64,000 nt of DNA from Adineta ricciae. Taxonomy: Eukaryota; Rotifera; Eurotatoria; Adinetida; Adinetidae. The DNA lies in contig CAJNOJ010000297.1 in NCBI GenBank assembly GCA_905250025.1, positions 1 to 64,000 on the forward strand, in the 5' to 3' direction. The position numbers were made by a program, and so were the translations under genes. This document shows, in pieces, positions 1-11,039 of the stretch. The notes under the pieces were generated by a model. It was not told where the DNA came from, did no database searches, and saw only the letters and a program-made list of their open reading frames with translations. The stretch's first letter is position 1, and each line of letters opens with the position of its first letter.

Positions 1-56
1 AACTCAAAGTTAATAGAAATGTTTACAATAAAACTTAAAACTCGTTTCAAGTTTAG

Positions 57-1210
57 ATCGTAGAGATAGTTCAGGAATTCGATTTTATCTTGGCGAAAAA
101 CTTCGACAACATGATCTTGGATATCTGACATTTGGAACTGTTTCAAATTTTTTCGGAATTATTATTCCACCAAAACTTGATCAATTCATCATAGATGCTT
201 ATTGCCCACGTGCAGCTACAAAAGTATGCTTTTTATCATTTGAATCAATAGAAATTTTATTTATTTACATAATAGAATATTCCTGAATCTGGTATAACAG
301 TCGTATCTGCATTTCCACATACTCATTTACAAGGTAAATCAATTTGTTTTTTTTTCTTTCAAGAAATCGAAATAAATTGTGAACAGGTTATAGTATGTGG
401 ACGAAATTAATTCGTAATAAAACAGCTGTTAGTTATTTATTCAATGCTGATTCTTATAATTTTAATTATCAATTTGAAAATCGTTTAGCAAAACGAATTC
501 AAATATTTCCCGTAAGATTTGTTAGTTGGAGTTTTTGAATTTGAAAATTTTCTTTCTATTTTAAAGGGAGACGAGTTTGCAACAAGATGTATTTATAATA
601 CAATGAATAAAGACAAAGTGACATTGGTAAGGTTGTTTATTCGAGTTTTCCTAAGATCAAAAATTTTATTTTCATTAAAGGGTGGAGAACGAACATCAGA
701 AGAAATGTGTTTACATTTTTTTACTTACTATCCTCGACTTGACGAAGATTTATCTTCTTGTTATCGAATAAATTCATATGAAGCAATACTTAGAAAAATC
801 AACTATTCGTAAGTTTTCTTCATTTTAGTAGATACTTCACTTAGAAATCTAACCAATTTAGATTACCATTTAATTATACACAAATAAAGCAATGGTTACT
901 TGATATTGAATGGACACCAGAATCATCCAAAGAATGGCAAACATTTATTGATACTGTCCCACGTTTAGCTGCATTTACAATGGGAGGTCAATGGATATCA
1001 GAATCGCTTGATCCATCAGCGACATACAAAGATTTTGATCCAGTTATTTGTCAAAAAACAACTGTAACTACAGCCACAGTTACAGCCGCGAACACTTTAA
1101 CATCAACAACAACAGTAACAACAAGAACAACCACAAACACTGCTGTTTTTTATTATCAAAATATATTTCATTATATTATCTACGTTTTGATTTTTTTCAT
1201 AATAAACTAA
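57..1210 (+). CDS. DBH/MOXD-like copper type II monooxygenase, C-terminal part (5' incomplete)
   Basis: Spliced gene running in from before the window. Visible exons are about 57-223, 276-333, 387-511, 567-626, 681-808 and 862-1210, all with GT-AG junctions that keep frame. The translation carries the C-terminal copper-monooxygenase core: AFPHTHLQG (the His-X-His copper B ligands) and GGERTSEEMC (the Met ligand region), plus FTYYPR after it. This family hydroxylates aliphatic carbons next to an amine or amide using ascorbate and O2, in the secretory pathway or outside the cell. The last ~60 residues are a Thr-rich linker followed by a hydrophobic tail ending FFIIN, so the protein is probably membrane- or GPI-anchored, which is inferred. 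Whether the substrate is dopamine-like cannot be told. The N-terminal DOMON part would lie upstream of the window. Confidence 0.85.
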
Positions 1211-2340
1211 AGCACTGCATCTTCAAATTAAAGATTAATTAATCTTTACAATTATATAGCCTAATGTTTAATATCATTGAATACTTTCCTTTTATTTCTT
1301 TTTCATTATTCGATTATTTAATTGTATTGTTCCCTTTCTTTCCAATATATAAGCTCGTGTTGTATGTGTAATGACTACACTTGGAAGTGGATTATAGTGA
1401 AATAAATATCGTGTCGGAAGACACACAAAGCTATGTCTCCCTATTTGTCAGTAACGAATTATAAAGAATGAACTAACTTAATTTACTTCACCGCTATACA
1501 TATTCGGTAGAGTTGAATGCCTATGATAGCATCATGTTCATATTTCTACATCTTTTCTTTTTCGTTACACTAATATTTCTTTATTAATTTAAAAGTGATG
1601 ATTCATTGTTCATAGTCACTCAAACATCAATTAACGTTAACTAAATCATAGTTCCATTCAAGCTATATTACCTCAAACGAATTTTCTTTAAAACATAATA
1701 ATTTCAATCGTAATAACAACGAAAATATATTATTTTCATTACATGATGTTAATTTTAACGAAACATCGACGGAATCAGGGGGTGTGTGAGTGAGGTGAAA
1801 AATTTTTTTGAATGTGGTATATCAGTGAAAGGGATGATTAAATAACTACAAGAAGTAAATGATAATTATTGTTTATTTCTAATTACAAATATTTGCGTTG
1901 ATCAATTATTTCTTATCGTTTATAAGAATTTGTTAGTAATGCTAAAAATATAGAATTTATATTTTGCAGATGATGATTAACAATGATTGAATCATAAATT
2001 TTTTATTTACATGGATTTGTCAGAGAATAGTTTAATAGCAATTTTATTAAATGACTTTTCCTTAGTTTTTGAATAATTATTAAACAAAAGAGAAAAAAAT
2101 TTATTTTCTCCCAAGAAGATTGAAATTTAAAAAAGTATATAAAATAAGTTGATATCATGTACAGAATCGAGTGAATACATTAGTAAAGTATATCTGTTTC
2201 ATTATTTTTCTAAGATGAATTGTATATTTTTTATTATTTCTTCGAAAATATGGCTATCTAATGTTTCTCAGTATGAAATACAGATATAAATAACTAAATC
2301 TATGTTATTCTTTTATTCAAACTTGAAATCTTGTGTTTTT
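1211..2340. other. Intergenic AT-rich stretch, no gene seen
   Basis: About 1.1 kb between the monooxygenase stop and the start of the duplicated block. It is very AT-rich with only tiny frames. I see no conserved motif, tRNA-like fold or terminal repeat in it. The monooxygenase 3' UTR presumably occupies the first part. Confidence 0.5.
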
Positions 2341-2941
2341 AATAATATCTATTAACCTCACATACAGTCCATAGTGATAATCATAATGGACTTATCAAAC
2401 TTTATCATAAATCTTTTGTTAGTTCAAATATCAGAATGAATTATTGTTATTTTTACAAAATTGTGTTTATCTATGTGGAATAATTTAAATCGCAATTGAT
2501 GATTTAAATCTTGACAAAGAAGAAAAGATTCATAAGGATTCGAATGTGAACGAAATGAAAATGAACAATTTCATATTGAAACTCACGTCAGTATAAGTTG
2601 TAGATGAAATAAATCTTTGAAGAAATGTTGTTCATAATGTATTTTATTTTTCAAATGTCTTTACTTTTGAATAAATGAAATATTGATGAGAATTTAATGT
2701 TTATTCATGTGAAATGTGATAACGCATATGAGATATTTTTATAAAACATGACATTGATCAAACGCAATATTTTGTCTATATCTTTGAATAAAATTATTTC
2801 GCAAAAAAAAATGTAAAGAAAAAGAAGATTTGACAGTTTGATCATGTTCTTTGATTGAAAAACCGTTTCTGACATTTCTTTTGAATCTCTTCTTATATAA
2901 AAGCAAGTCTCCTTTCTCAATTTACTTTATTTTTCGAGAAA

Positions 2942-3937
2942 ATGTCGTTAAATGATACTGAGTTAATCAATTTCTTGGTGAGTATATCAAACAACGTGAA
3001 TCGTTATTTTCCAACAACAATATTCTTAATTGGAACAATTGGAAATATATTAAATATTTTAACATTAAGTCAACGTCGATTACGTCAAATTCCTTGTGTA
3101 TTCTTTTTCTTAATTTCATCAATTTGTAGTTTAATTTCTATTGATTTTGGTTTAATTACACGAGTTTTATCTGGTTTTGTTGTTGATCCAACTTATACAA
3201 TTGGATGGTTTTGTAAATTTCGTACATTTGTTGTTTTTTCCACTCGTGCAATGGTTTTCTGGTTAATTGTCATGGCGACAATTGATCGTTGGTTATCATC
3301 ATCAATTCAAACATCTTTTCGTCAAAAAAGTTCAATGAAAAATGCTTATCGAGCAACAATTTTTGTCATTTTCTTATCAATGATTGTTTATGGACAATTA
3401 TTATATTGTTATGATGCAAATTTAATCAATGCACCATTTAAATGTTATGCAAAAAATTATTCTCGTCAACTTCTTGCTGATTTGACTTTTGTTTGTTTTA
3501 CAACAATTGTTCCGATTCTTGTTATGCTTGTTTTTGGTTTATTAACAATTTTAAATATTCGTCAAAGTCAACGTCGTGTTTTACAAATGTCAATAACGAA
3601 TTCTCAAACATCTGTGATCAATGAATTACAAATTCAAACGAGAAAAAATGATCGTAGTTTACTTCGAATGATTTTAGTTCAAGTTTTTCTTCTGGGAAGT
3701 TTAACACTTCCACAAGCAATTCAAAGATTATATGCAGTTCTGATCGATTCATCTTCTCAATCAAAATTACAATCAACTATTGATATGTTTATTTATAATA
3801 TCGTTCTTTTATTAACTTATTTAGCGAGTGCAATGCAATTTTATATTTTTACATTAACTGGAGGAACTCTATTCAGACAAGCCTTATTTGATTTAATTAA
3901 ATCGTTTTTCAATATAAAATATTTATGTCAAAAATAA
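2942..3937 (+). CDS. Orphan class-A-like GPCR (copy A)
   Basis: Single-exon 331-residue seven-helix receptor. TM1 holds GNILNILTL (the conserved Asn). Cys91 before TM3 and a Cys in the second extracellular loop (PFKC) could form the usual disulfide. The DRY box appears as MATIDRW at residues 115-117. The cytosolic loop 3 is long and polar (RQSQRR, TRKNDR). TM7 ends FYIFTLTGGTLF without a clear NPxxY, as in many lineage-expanded invertebrate chemosensory-type receptors. Ligand unknown. It differs from copy B at 17 of 331 residues and both frames are open, so both may be functional. It is convergent with the HEAT relic and P450 on the other side. Confidence 0.85.
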   Translation: MSLNDTELINFLVSISNNVNRYFPTTIFLIGTIGNILNILTLSQRRLRQIPCVFFFLISSICSLISIDFGLITRVLSGFVVDPTYTIGWFCKFRTFVVFSTRAMVFWLIVMATIDRWLSSSIQTSFRQKSSMKNAYRATIFVIFLSMIVYGQLLYCYDANLINAPFKCYAKNYSRQLLADLTFVCFTTIVPILVMLVFGLLTILNIRQSQRRVLQMSITNSQTSVINELQIQTRKNDRSLLRMILVQVFLLGSLTLPQAIQRLYAVLIDSSSQSKLQSTIDMFIYNIVLLLTYLASAMQFYIFTLTGGTLFRQALFDLIKSFFNIKYLCQK

Positions 3938-4289
3938 TCCAAAAAGACATAAAATGCCAAATTTGTAAAAGGAGAAGCGACTTTTTAAGATTTCAATAAA
4001 ATTCTTTTCATTCAATGTTGTATCGAATGTATCTTTTTCGAAATGATTATTCTTTGTCATCAATCAGTTTGAAAATAACACATATCTTATTACTTTGAAG
4101 TAAAAATCAATCATATAAATCCTTTGTATCGACAAAATATCAGTAAGATGAAAAGATTAGTTGTAGTCATATTTCATTTAATTTGGTTACACTTTGTATC
4201 TTTCCTCGATTGAACGAAAGGTCACACAAAGAAAATAGTTTGCTTGTTTATCTATGTTAGTATAAAACACTTGTTAAAATTGATGAAAA

Positions 4290-4745
4290 CACTGCAACGA
4301 ATGAGGTGATTTTTGAATTCATCAACTTACTCCGAAACCAAAATTCGAAAATAAAACAATCTGCATATTTTGCACTTAGAAAGATGATTGGAAAAGCAAC
4401 AAAGAGCGACATAATTTTCTACTCTTGTCAATGCACTTCGTGATAAATATTGGAATGGGAGATTATCAGTATGTGGAGCATTGATATGGATGAATGTAAA
4501 ATCAACAATGAATGATGTGATCTCGACTCTCATCAATACAATTTGAGACGAATGTTGGGAGATAAAACAATTAATTATATTTACAGGACTATTACAAACA
4601 ATCACTATCATTCCTTTGAACAATAAGATCAGAATTTATCGTGGCAATGATGTAATGGATTTATGTTTTCTTCATCAACAACTATTGCATAGATTTATCA
4701 ATGCTTTTAAAATTCAAAGAATTGAATTATAGAGTGAAGATGAAT
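4290..4745 (+). pseudogene. HEAT-repeat gene relic (copy A)
   Basis: Corresponds to 11040-11600 in copy B but is more decayed. The repeat unit (…GKATKSEMISTL-type helices) can only be traced in pieces because the frame is broken, and a stretch of ~100 bp present in copy B is missing. The remnant ends with the same tail region (INAFKIQRIEL). No start codon or complete reading frame remains. It is probably a dead copy of the bdelloid HEAT-repeat family. Confidence 0.55.
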
Positions 4746-4839
4746 AAAAGACGGAGTGAGACACAATAGAAGTGATAAGAAAATTCCGTTTTTTTTTTCT
4801 CTACGTTGTATAAAAATATGAAAAGTATGCTGAAACATT

Positions 4840-6438
4840 TCATAATGTTCTTTTGGAAATTTTGATCCAAACTGGTTTTGTCGGTCGACTTAATCCATCG
4901 AATTGTTTTCTATTGATTGTTGTTTTATAATTATTCGATTGTGGCATTAATTCCAATTTGCATAATTTTGTCAATCGAAGAAATAAAATTTTAATTTGCA
5001 TTGTTGCATATCTTTCTCCTACACATGAATGTCTTCCTCTTCCAAAAGGTAAAGCTCGATATGGATCAATTTTCATTTCTTCTCGTGGTTTCAAATGTCT
5101 TTCAGGTTGAAAATCGAATGGATTTTTATATAAATATTGTGCACCAGTTATTGGTGTTACAACAAAATTTCCATTTGGTATAAATTTCTCTTGAGAAAGA
5201 AGAATATCTTCACCAGCATGTCGTAAACTCAAAAGAAAATCCGTATGCATTCGAATAACTTCATAGATACATGCTTGAATATATTTCATTGAATTTAAAT
5301 CATCAATAGTTAATTGATCATATTGAGATAAATAATTCATTTCATTTTTCATTTGTTGACCAATTTCATCATGTTGATGATGAATCCATTCAAGAATTAT
5401 ATAGGCTGATGTTGTATATGTATTCAATTGTGCTGGAACAATTGACATATAAGCAAAATAAGCGACTAAATGAGGTGTAAATGTTTCACCACGTTTATCC
5501 ATTTGTTCTTTGACATATTTGACATTTTCATAAATAATATCAAAATTATTTGATTCAATGTTATTTTCAATCATTTGTAAAGATCGTTGAATTTCTGGCA
5601 TAAGAAGTGAAATCCATTGTTTCCAAGCAAAATCTTTTTTTGTTTTCAATCCGAAGTATTTTTTTATTCGTTCAATTATTGGATTTAACATATCTTTTTC
5701 GACATTTAATTCAGTAAAAATTTTTATAACTTCATCAACATAATTTGTGTAAATATTTGATGATATGAAATTAATTGAATTGATACGTATAATCAAACGA
5801 TACATAAAATCAAATAAATCAATAACAACTTCATCACCATTTTCACTCCAAAATTGTCCATTTTTATTATTAAAATAATCGTTAATTACCATTTCTGTAT
5901 TTAAAATCATATTTGACAAATGATTCGAATTCAAAATACTATGTAAATATTGTACAAGATCATATTCAATAATATATTGACTTTCAGGATATCAGGATCC
6001 TAATAGAAGAAATGCAGCTCTCGACATACTAAGTGTTTCTTCTGTAGAATGATAATATTTCTTCAAATCAGCTGATTTTGTTATCACTGTATAATATTTT
6101 CCGAAGAGAAATAATGTGAAATTATGTCCATATTTTGTACACCATCTCTTTAGAGATGTTTCCATATCTAATATGGAAAGAATTGGACCCAAAAATGGAA
6201 AATACCAAGGTTCAATGATTACGGGAAAACATTTCGAATTGAAATTATGTCGTTGAGCAGAGAAATAACGAATATAAATATGAAATAATAACACACTGAT
6301 CAAATAGAAGAATATGAAGAAAAGCCACCAAGTCATATCGAATATGAATTTCAATAAAAAATGAAATTTAGAGAAAAATCTGAAAAGAAAAAAGAATTTC
6401 GTATTACAATATTTACATGACGATAAAAACAAAAGAAA
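4840..6438 (-). pseudogene. Cytochrome P450, copy A, interrupted by one nonsense codon
   Basis: Collinear with the intact P450 at 11683-13179. Two open parts, 6432-5992 and 5934-4840, are in the same frame and are separated by a single stop. Copy B reads Gly-Ser-Ser-Tyr at this point, while copy A reads GGA TCC TGA TAT near 5985-5996, so a TCA serine codon has become TGA. No other disabling change is obvious. The ExxR (EVIR) and haem motif FGRGRHSCVGER are still present. It is either a very young pseudogene or a base error. It lies just downstream of an orphan NRPS terminal exon, repeating the arrangement of copy B. Confidence 0.8.
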
Positions 6439-6444
6439 TTAATT

Positions 6445-6648
6445 TTAGTCAATTCGACGTGCTGGTACATCGGACCAAATTGTATTCATTGGTAATTGAT
6501 CATATTTCATAACAAGTGTAAGAGGATAAAGACGATTTTGACCGTGAAGTATTGATCCAGCAAGAACATTCGAATAACTCATTAGAATAGTCGAATCTTG
6601 AACATGAATTGGTGCTAATTTGAATATACGTTGTTCAAATGTGTGAGA
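6445..6648 (-). pseudogene. Orphan last exon of the NRPS (copy A)
   Basis: Matches the terminal NRPS exon at 13289-13492 nearly base for base, including the TAA stop and the acceptor 'atttttag' before it. The preceding intron begins at 6649 but is cut by the single N at 6706. Everything beyond the N is unrelated, being the end of a TIR element. So the rest of the NRPS copy is either truly missing or lost at an assembly join. The translation ends MNTIWSDVPARRID. Confidence 0.8.
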
Positions 6649-6706
6649 CTAAAAATGAAATTGAAAGAAAAATATTCTTATCATGATTTTCAAAAGAAAA
6701 TTGATN

Positions 6707-8054
6707 GAATTGTTCGGCTCACTATTCACTATAGATATACAACAGTGATGACCAATCACCCGTTCATCTTATCAATCGATAGTCGATCTGATCGATGACT
6801 ATTTCAACTGGTAACGATTCTTACCAGTTGCTTTATTATTTTTATAATAATTTACACTAAATAAAGCTCTAATATGTAAGTAACACACTTATAATTATTT
6901 TTATCGACATCTAAAAGACTACCGGACTAATATATTACAGTTTCAGATGATCAGATGGGGAGAAGCGATGTTGAGTAACTATAGATCTTTCTATCAACAT
7001 TTTCGTTTTATATGAAACGTTAGTACTGAGCAATACCATTTAACCATTCAGCTCCCGTTTTTTTTCCGCGAAAATAGAATTTCTAAAGATATTTTTTATA
7101 TGATTTCTATTTTTTTGCCAAGAGTATTTTATTTTTTTGTTCAAAGAACAATAATAATTCATCTTTGTGTGGTAGTGTTCAAAATAATCAACCATACACA
7201 GCGGTGCATCACAGTCAAAGCATATATATCGTAGAGAATTCACTGGATTTTATAAAATAGATAAATTTAACGAGAACTTTGTAGAGTGAGAAAACCATTA
7301 TGCAGCGTAAGGGAATAAACACAGTAAATACGCAAAAAGAATGCATAAACAGTGGTCGCATTAGAAGACACTAGAATGATAGAAAATACGGATCGTGCGC
7401 GCATGCGTAAAATATCAACAGAAAAAAAAGAAATATGAGTTATATTATCATCATACCATGTAACAAACGATAAGAAGCCATTCTAAACGGTTTAAACATG
7501 TATTATTGCAAACTATGCTCAATAAATATATTCGCGCACAAATCTCTGTTGCCGGAAGTGAAAGGATTAATGGAAAACTACACACGTTTTGTATTTGTTC
7601 TCTAAACATATTTTTATTACATGATACATACAGAAGGCTATATAGCGGGTAGTTGACGAATGCGTGTATTCTCAACAAATTCTTTTTCTATTCTATAGAT
7701 TTTCAAAACCATCCTCTCAAGCATGTCCACGTATTTAAAAGCTTCTCGAAAAACATACGAAATCTTCTTGATTGGTTACATATATACAATTTGATAAATA
7801 TAAGCTGTTTTGCGATTTATTGAACGTAAAAATTGTTTAATGTTCTTTGTATAATTTTTGGCAATGTATAACTTAGTATAACAGTGCAACACCATTCGAT
7901 TTAGACTAGCCACTGACAGAGCGGTAACCTGTTGGTACGGTTACCAGTTATTAGTTAGAACGGTTATGGGTAGATCGACTATCGATTGATAAGATGAACG
8001 GGTGATTGGTCATCACTGTTGTATATCTATAGTGAATAGTGAGCCGAACAATTC
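6707..8054. mobile_element. 1.35 kb TIR element (non-autonomous), 83-bp perfect inverted ends
   Basis: Bases 6707-6789 (starting gaattgttcggctcac) are the exact reverse complement of 7972-8054. Just inside the left end is a hairpin, aactggtaa/ttaccagtt (6806-6829), and a related GGTAAC…GTTACC pair lies inside the right end near 7923-7948. The interior is AT-rich with no frame longer than about 75 codons and no recognisable transposase, so the element looks non-autonomous. The target-site duplication cannot be read because the left end abuts the N at 6706. Superfamily not assigned. Confidence 0.8.
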
Positions 8055-8132
8055 TTCTTAAATGAATCCTAGTCAATATTGCATGCTAAAGACGGTAGAG
8101 ATTTTTAGAACTTTCGTCAGGTGCAATAGTCG

Positions 8133-8693
8133 GAGTGATCCGAATTACACCAGGTACCTATTAGGAGTGATCCGAATTACCCCACGTATTTACTATGAAT
8201 GATCCGAATTACCCCAGGTTGGCTTTTTCAAAAAAATTGATGTTTTTTTGAGGCATCATGTTGACTACTTTTGTTCTTTTATTACTTTTTTGTTCGTCGT
8301 GAAACTCACAGGTCCCATAGAAGACCTCTCGAGCTATCGAATGATATCATCTTTGACTCGAATACTAGGTGAAAAAACTGAAAAAAGAGTTGGGGAAATA
8401 ATTTTTCGGAATTCGTATCATTTTTACTGGAGTGATCCGAATTACCCCAGATAGTTATTATGACTGATCCGATTTACCCCAGTTGGGGTAAGTCGGATCA
8501 ACTTCAACATCTCTTTACCATTTTTGCTGGATCTTTTTTTTGGTACATGGTATCAAGTTCATTCTTTCACCAGTAGATAGAGGATGTTCGGTTCTAGTTT
8601 GTGGCGAAAAAAGCACTCTTCTATCACGTATAACGGCGAACAACGAAACAAAACATTCACAATTTTTGACATGTTGATCCGAATTACCCCAGG
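8133..8693. repeat. Short interspersed repeat cluster, GATCCGAATTACCCC motif
   Basis: The motif (g)tgatccgaattaccccag occurs in direct orientation with GATC at 8137, 8169, 8201, 8434, 8466 and 8676. It occurs once inverted at 8485-8500 (ggggtaagtcggatca), making a palindrome with the 8466 copy. Neighbouring copies are spaced exactly 32 bp (8137/8169/8201 and 8434/8466). The 16-19 bp core is conserved while the spacers differ. This looks like sub-terminal repeats of a DNA transposon or a degenerate protein-binding array. No gene is associated. Confidence 0.75.
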
Positions 8694-9103
8694 GGTCTCT
8701 ATATATTAATCTTACATTCATTCCTTAGTAATAATCATCATAGACTTATCAAACTTTATCATGAATCTTTTATTAGTTCAAATATCAGAATGAATTATTG
8801 TTATTTTTAAAATATCGTGTTCATCTGTCTGGAATAATCTAAATCAAAATTGGTGATTTAAACCCTGACAAAAACCAAAAAATTCATAAGCGTTCGAATG
8901 TGAACGAGATCAAAACGAACAATTTCATATCAGAATTCAGTATAAGCTGTAGATGAAACGAATTTTCGAAGAAACGTTGCTCATAATCTGTTTTATTTTT
9001 CAAATGTTCTTTCTTTTTGAATAAATGAAATATTGATGAGAATTTAATGTTTATTCATGCGACACGTGATAATGCAGATGAGATGTTTTATGGAACATGA
9101 AAT

Positions 9104-9483
9104 CGGTGTGAAGCTAGCACGAAGGGGGCAGCACGAAGAAACGATATGCTAGCTAAAAACTTTTTTACTAAGTATGTCCCGTCCATAAAAACTACACCAT
9201 CCGACTCAGAATTAAATTCTGCATCGAATGCTGATGCTTTTATTCGCCGGACAAACTTTGGAAAATTTTCTATCTATATCTTTGTTCGTTTCCTTTATGC
9301 CTATTTATAATCCAGATAGAATTTTCCCAAAGTTTGTCCGGCGAATAAAAGTATCACCATTCGATGCAGAATTAAATTTTGAGTCGAATGGTGTAGTTTT
9401 CATGAACGGGACATACTTAGTAAAAAGCTTTTAGCTAACATATAGTTTGTTCGTGCTACCTCCTTCGTGCTAGCTTCACACTG
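9104..9483. mobile_element. Foldback MITE with long imperfect TIRs
   Basis: The left arm begins c(g/a)gtgtgaagctagcacgaag and the right arm ends with its reverse complement …gctagcttcacactg. The two arms pair over about 170 bp, including the blocks 'gtcccgtccat', 'ttattcgccggacaaacttt' and the 'gaattaaatt' region, leaving only a short central loop near 9270-9310. The flanks repeat gaacatgaaat (9093-9103 and 9486-9496), a target duplication of roughly 9-11 bp. Copy A of the segmental duplication has an empty site here. A long TSD plus long TIRs suggests a Mutator-like origin, which is an inference. A lone end of the same family sits at 61503. Confidence 0.85.
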
Positions 9484-9677
9484 ATGAACATGAAATTGAT
9501 TAAACGCATCTTTTCTATATCTTTGAATAAAATTATTTCGCAAAGAATGTGAAGAAAAAGAAGATTTGACAGTTTGATGATGTTCTTCGATTGAAAAACC
9601 GTTTGCGACATTTCTTTTGAATCTCTTCTTACTTAAAAGCAAGTCTCCTTTCTCAATTTACTTTATTTTCCGAGAAA

Positions 9678-10673
9678 ATGTCGTCAAATGATACTGAGTT
9701 AATCAATTTCTTGGTGAATATATCAAACAACGTGAATCGTTATTTTCCAACAATAATATTCTTAATTGGAACAATTGGAAATATTTTAAATATTTTAACA
9801 TTAAGTCAACGTCGATTACGTCAAATTCCTTGTGTATTCTTTTTCTTAATTTCATCAATTTGTAGTTTGATTTCCATTGATTTTGGTTTAATCACACGAG
9901 TTTTATCTGGTTTCGTTGTTGATCCAACTTATACAATTGGATGGTTTTGTAAATTTCGTACTTTTGTTGTTTTTTCCACTCGTGCAATGGTTTTCTGGTT
10001 AATTGTCATGGCAACAATTGATCGTTGGTTATCATCGTCAATTGAAACATCTTTTCGTCGAAGAAGTTCAATGAAAAATGCCTATCGAGCAACAATTTTT
10101 GTCATTTTCTTGTCAATGATTGTTTATGGACAATTATTATATTGTTATGATGCAAATTTAATCAATGCACCATTTAAATGTTACGCAAAGAATTATTCTT
10201 GTCAACTTCTTGCTGATTTGACTTTTGTTTGCTTTACGACAATTGTTCCAATTCTGTTTATGCTTGTTTTTGGTTTATTAACAATTTTAAATATTCGTCA
10301 AAGTCAACGTCGTGTTTTACAAATGTCAATAACGAATCCTCAAGCATCTGTGGTCCATGAATTACAAATTCAAACGAGAAAAAATGATCGAAGTTTACTT
10401 CGAATGATCTTAGTTCAAGTTTTTCTTCTGGGAAGTTTAACACTTCCACAAGCAACTCAAAGATTATATGCAGTTCTGGTCGATTCATCTTCTTATTCAA
10501 AATTACAATCAACTATTGATATGTTTATTTATAATATCGTTCTTTTATTAACTTATTTAGCGAGTGCAATGCAATTTTATATTTTTACATTAACTGGAGG
10601 AACTCTGTTCAGACAAGCCTTATTTGATTTAATTAAATCTTTTTTCGATATAAAACATTTATGTCAGAAATAA
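9678..10673 (+). CDS. Orphan class-A-like GPCR (copy B)
   Basis: 331 residues, single exon, 17 substitutions from copy A at 2942-3937. Same features: GNILNILTL in TM1, Cys91, MATIDRW at the end of TM3, long basic loop 3, TM7 without NPxxY. Most differences fall in loops (for example loop 3 NPQASVVHE against NSQTSVINE), and the helices are nearly unchanged, as expected for a copy under constraint. One substitution adds a Cys in extracellular loop 2 (YSCQ for YSRQ). Function and ligand unknown. Confidence 0.85.
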   Translation: MSSNDTELINFLVNISNNVNRYFPTIIFLIGTIGNILNILTLSQRRLRQIPCVFFFLISSICSLISIDFGLITRVLSGFVVDPTYTIGWFCKFRTFVVFSTRAMVFWLIVMATIDRWLSSSIETSFRRRSSMKNAYRATIFVIFLSMIVYGQLLYCYDANLINAPFKCYAKNYSCQLLADLTFVCFTTIVPILFMLVFGLLTILNIRQSQRRVLQMSITNPQASVVHELQIQTRKNDRSLLRMILVQVFLLGSLTLPQATQRLYAVLVDSSSYSKLQSTIDMFIYNIVLLLTYLASAMQFYIFTLTGGTLFRQALFDLIKSFFDIKHLCQK

Positions 10674-11039
10674 TCCAGTAGGCATAGAATGCAAAATTTG
10701 AAAAAGGAGAAGCGACTTTTTAAGATTTCAATAAAGTTCTTTTCATTCAATGTCGTATCAAATGTATCTTTTTCGAAATGATTATTCTTTGCCATCAATC
10801 AGTTTGAAAATAAATAACACACATGTCGTTACTGTGAAGTAGAAATCAATCATATAAATTCTTCGTATCGACAAAATCAGTAAGATGAAAAGAATAGTTG
10901 TAGAGATATTTCATTTACTTTGGTTACACTTTGTATATTCTCTCGACTGAAGGGAGGGTGACACAAAGAAAATAGTTTGCTTGTTTGTATGTCTGTCTGT
11001 GTCAATATAAAATACTTGCTAAAATTGGTGAAAACACGG

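Larger units (their letters stand above)
2340..6705. repeat. Segmental duplication, copy A (GPCR - HEAT relic - P450 - NRPS last exon)
   Basis: This segment is collinear with about 8695-13547. It begins near the shared tract 'cttatcaaactttatcat' (2391; 8742 in copy B), covers the GPCR upstream region, the GPCR, a HEAT-repeat relic, a P450 and the last NRPS exon, and ends at a single N (6706). Coding parts are about 95% identical at protein level. Copy B carries a MITE in the GPCR upstream region that copy A lacks, so that insertion is younger than the duplication. Copy A is the more decayed one, with a P450 stop and a worse HEAT relic. Confidence 0.9.

Noticed and set aside
5985..6000. TGA in P450 copy A as selenocysteine or programmed readthrough
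   Set aside because: The intact duplicate has serine here, and no SECIS-like structure or conserved context is visible; a point mutation is simpler.
8133..8693. CRISPR-like array (32-bp period, conserved core, variable spacers)
   Set aside because: Only two or three adjacent units at a time, cores of 16-19 bp, one inverted copy, no cas genes and a eukaryotic genome; transposon sub-terminal repeats fit better.
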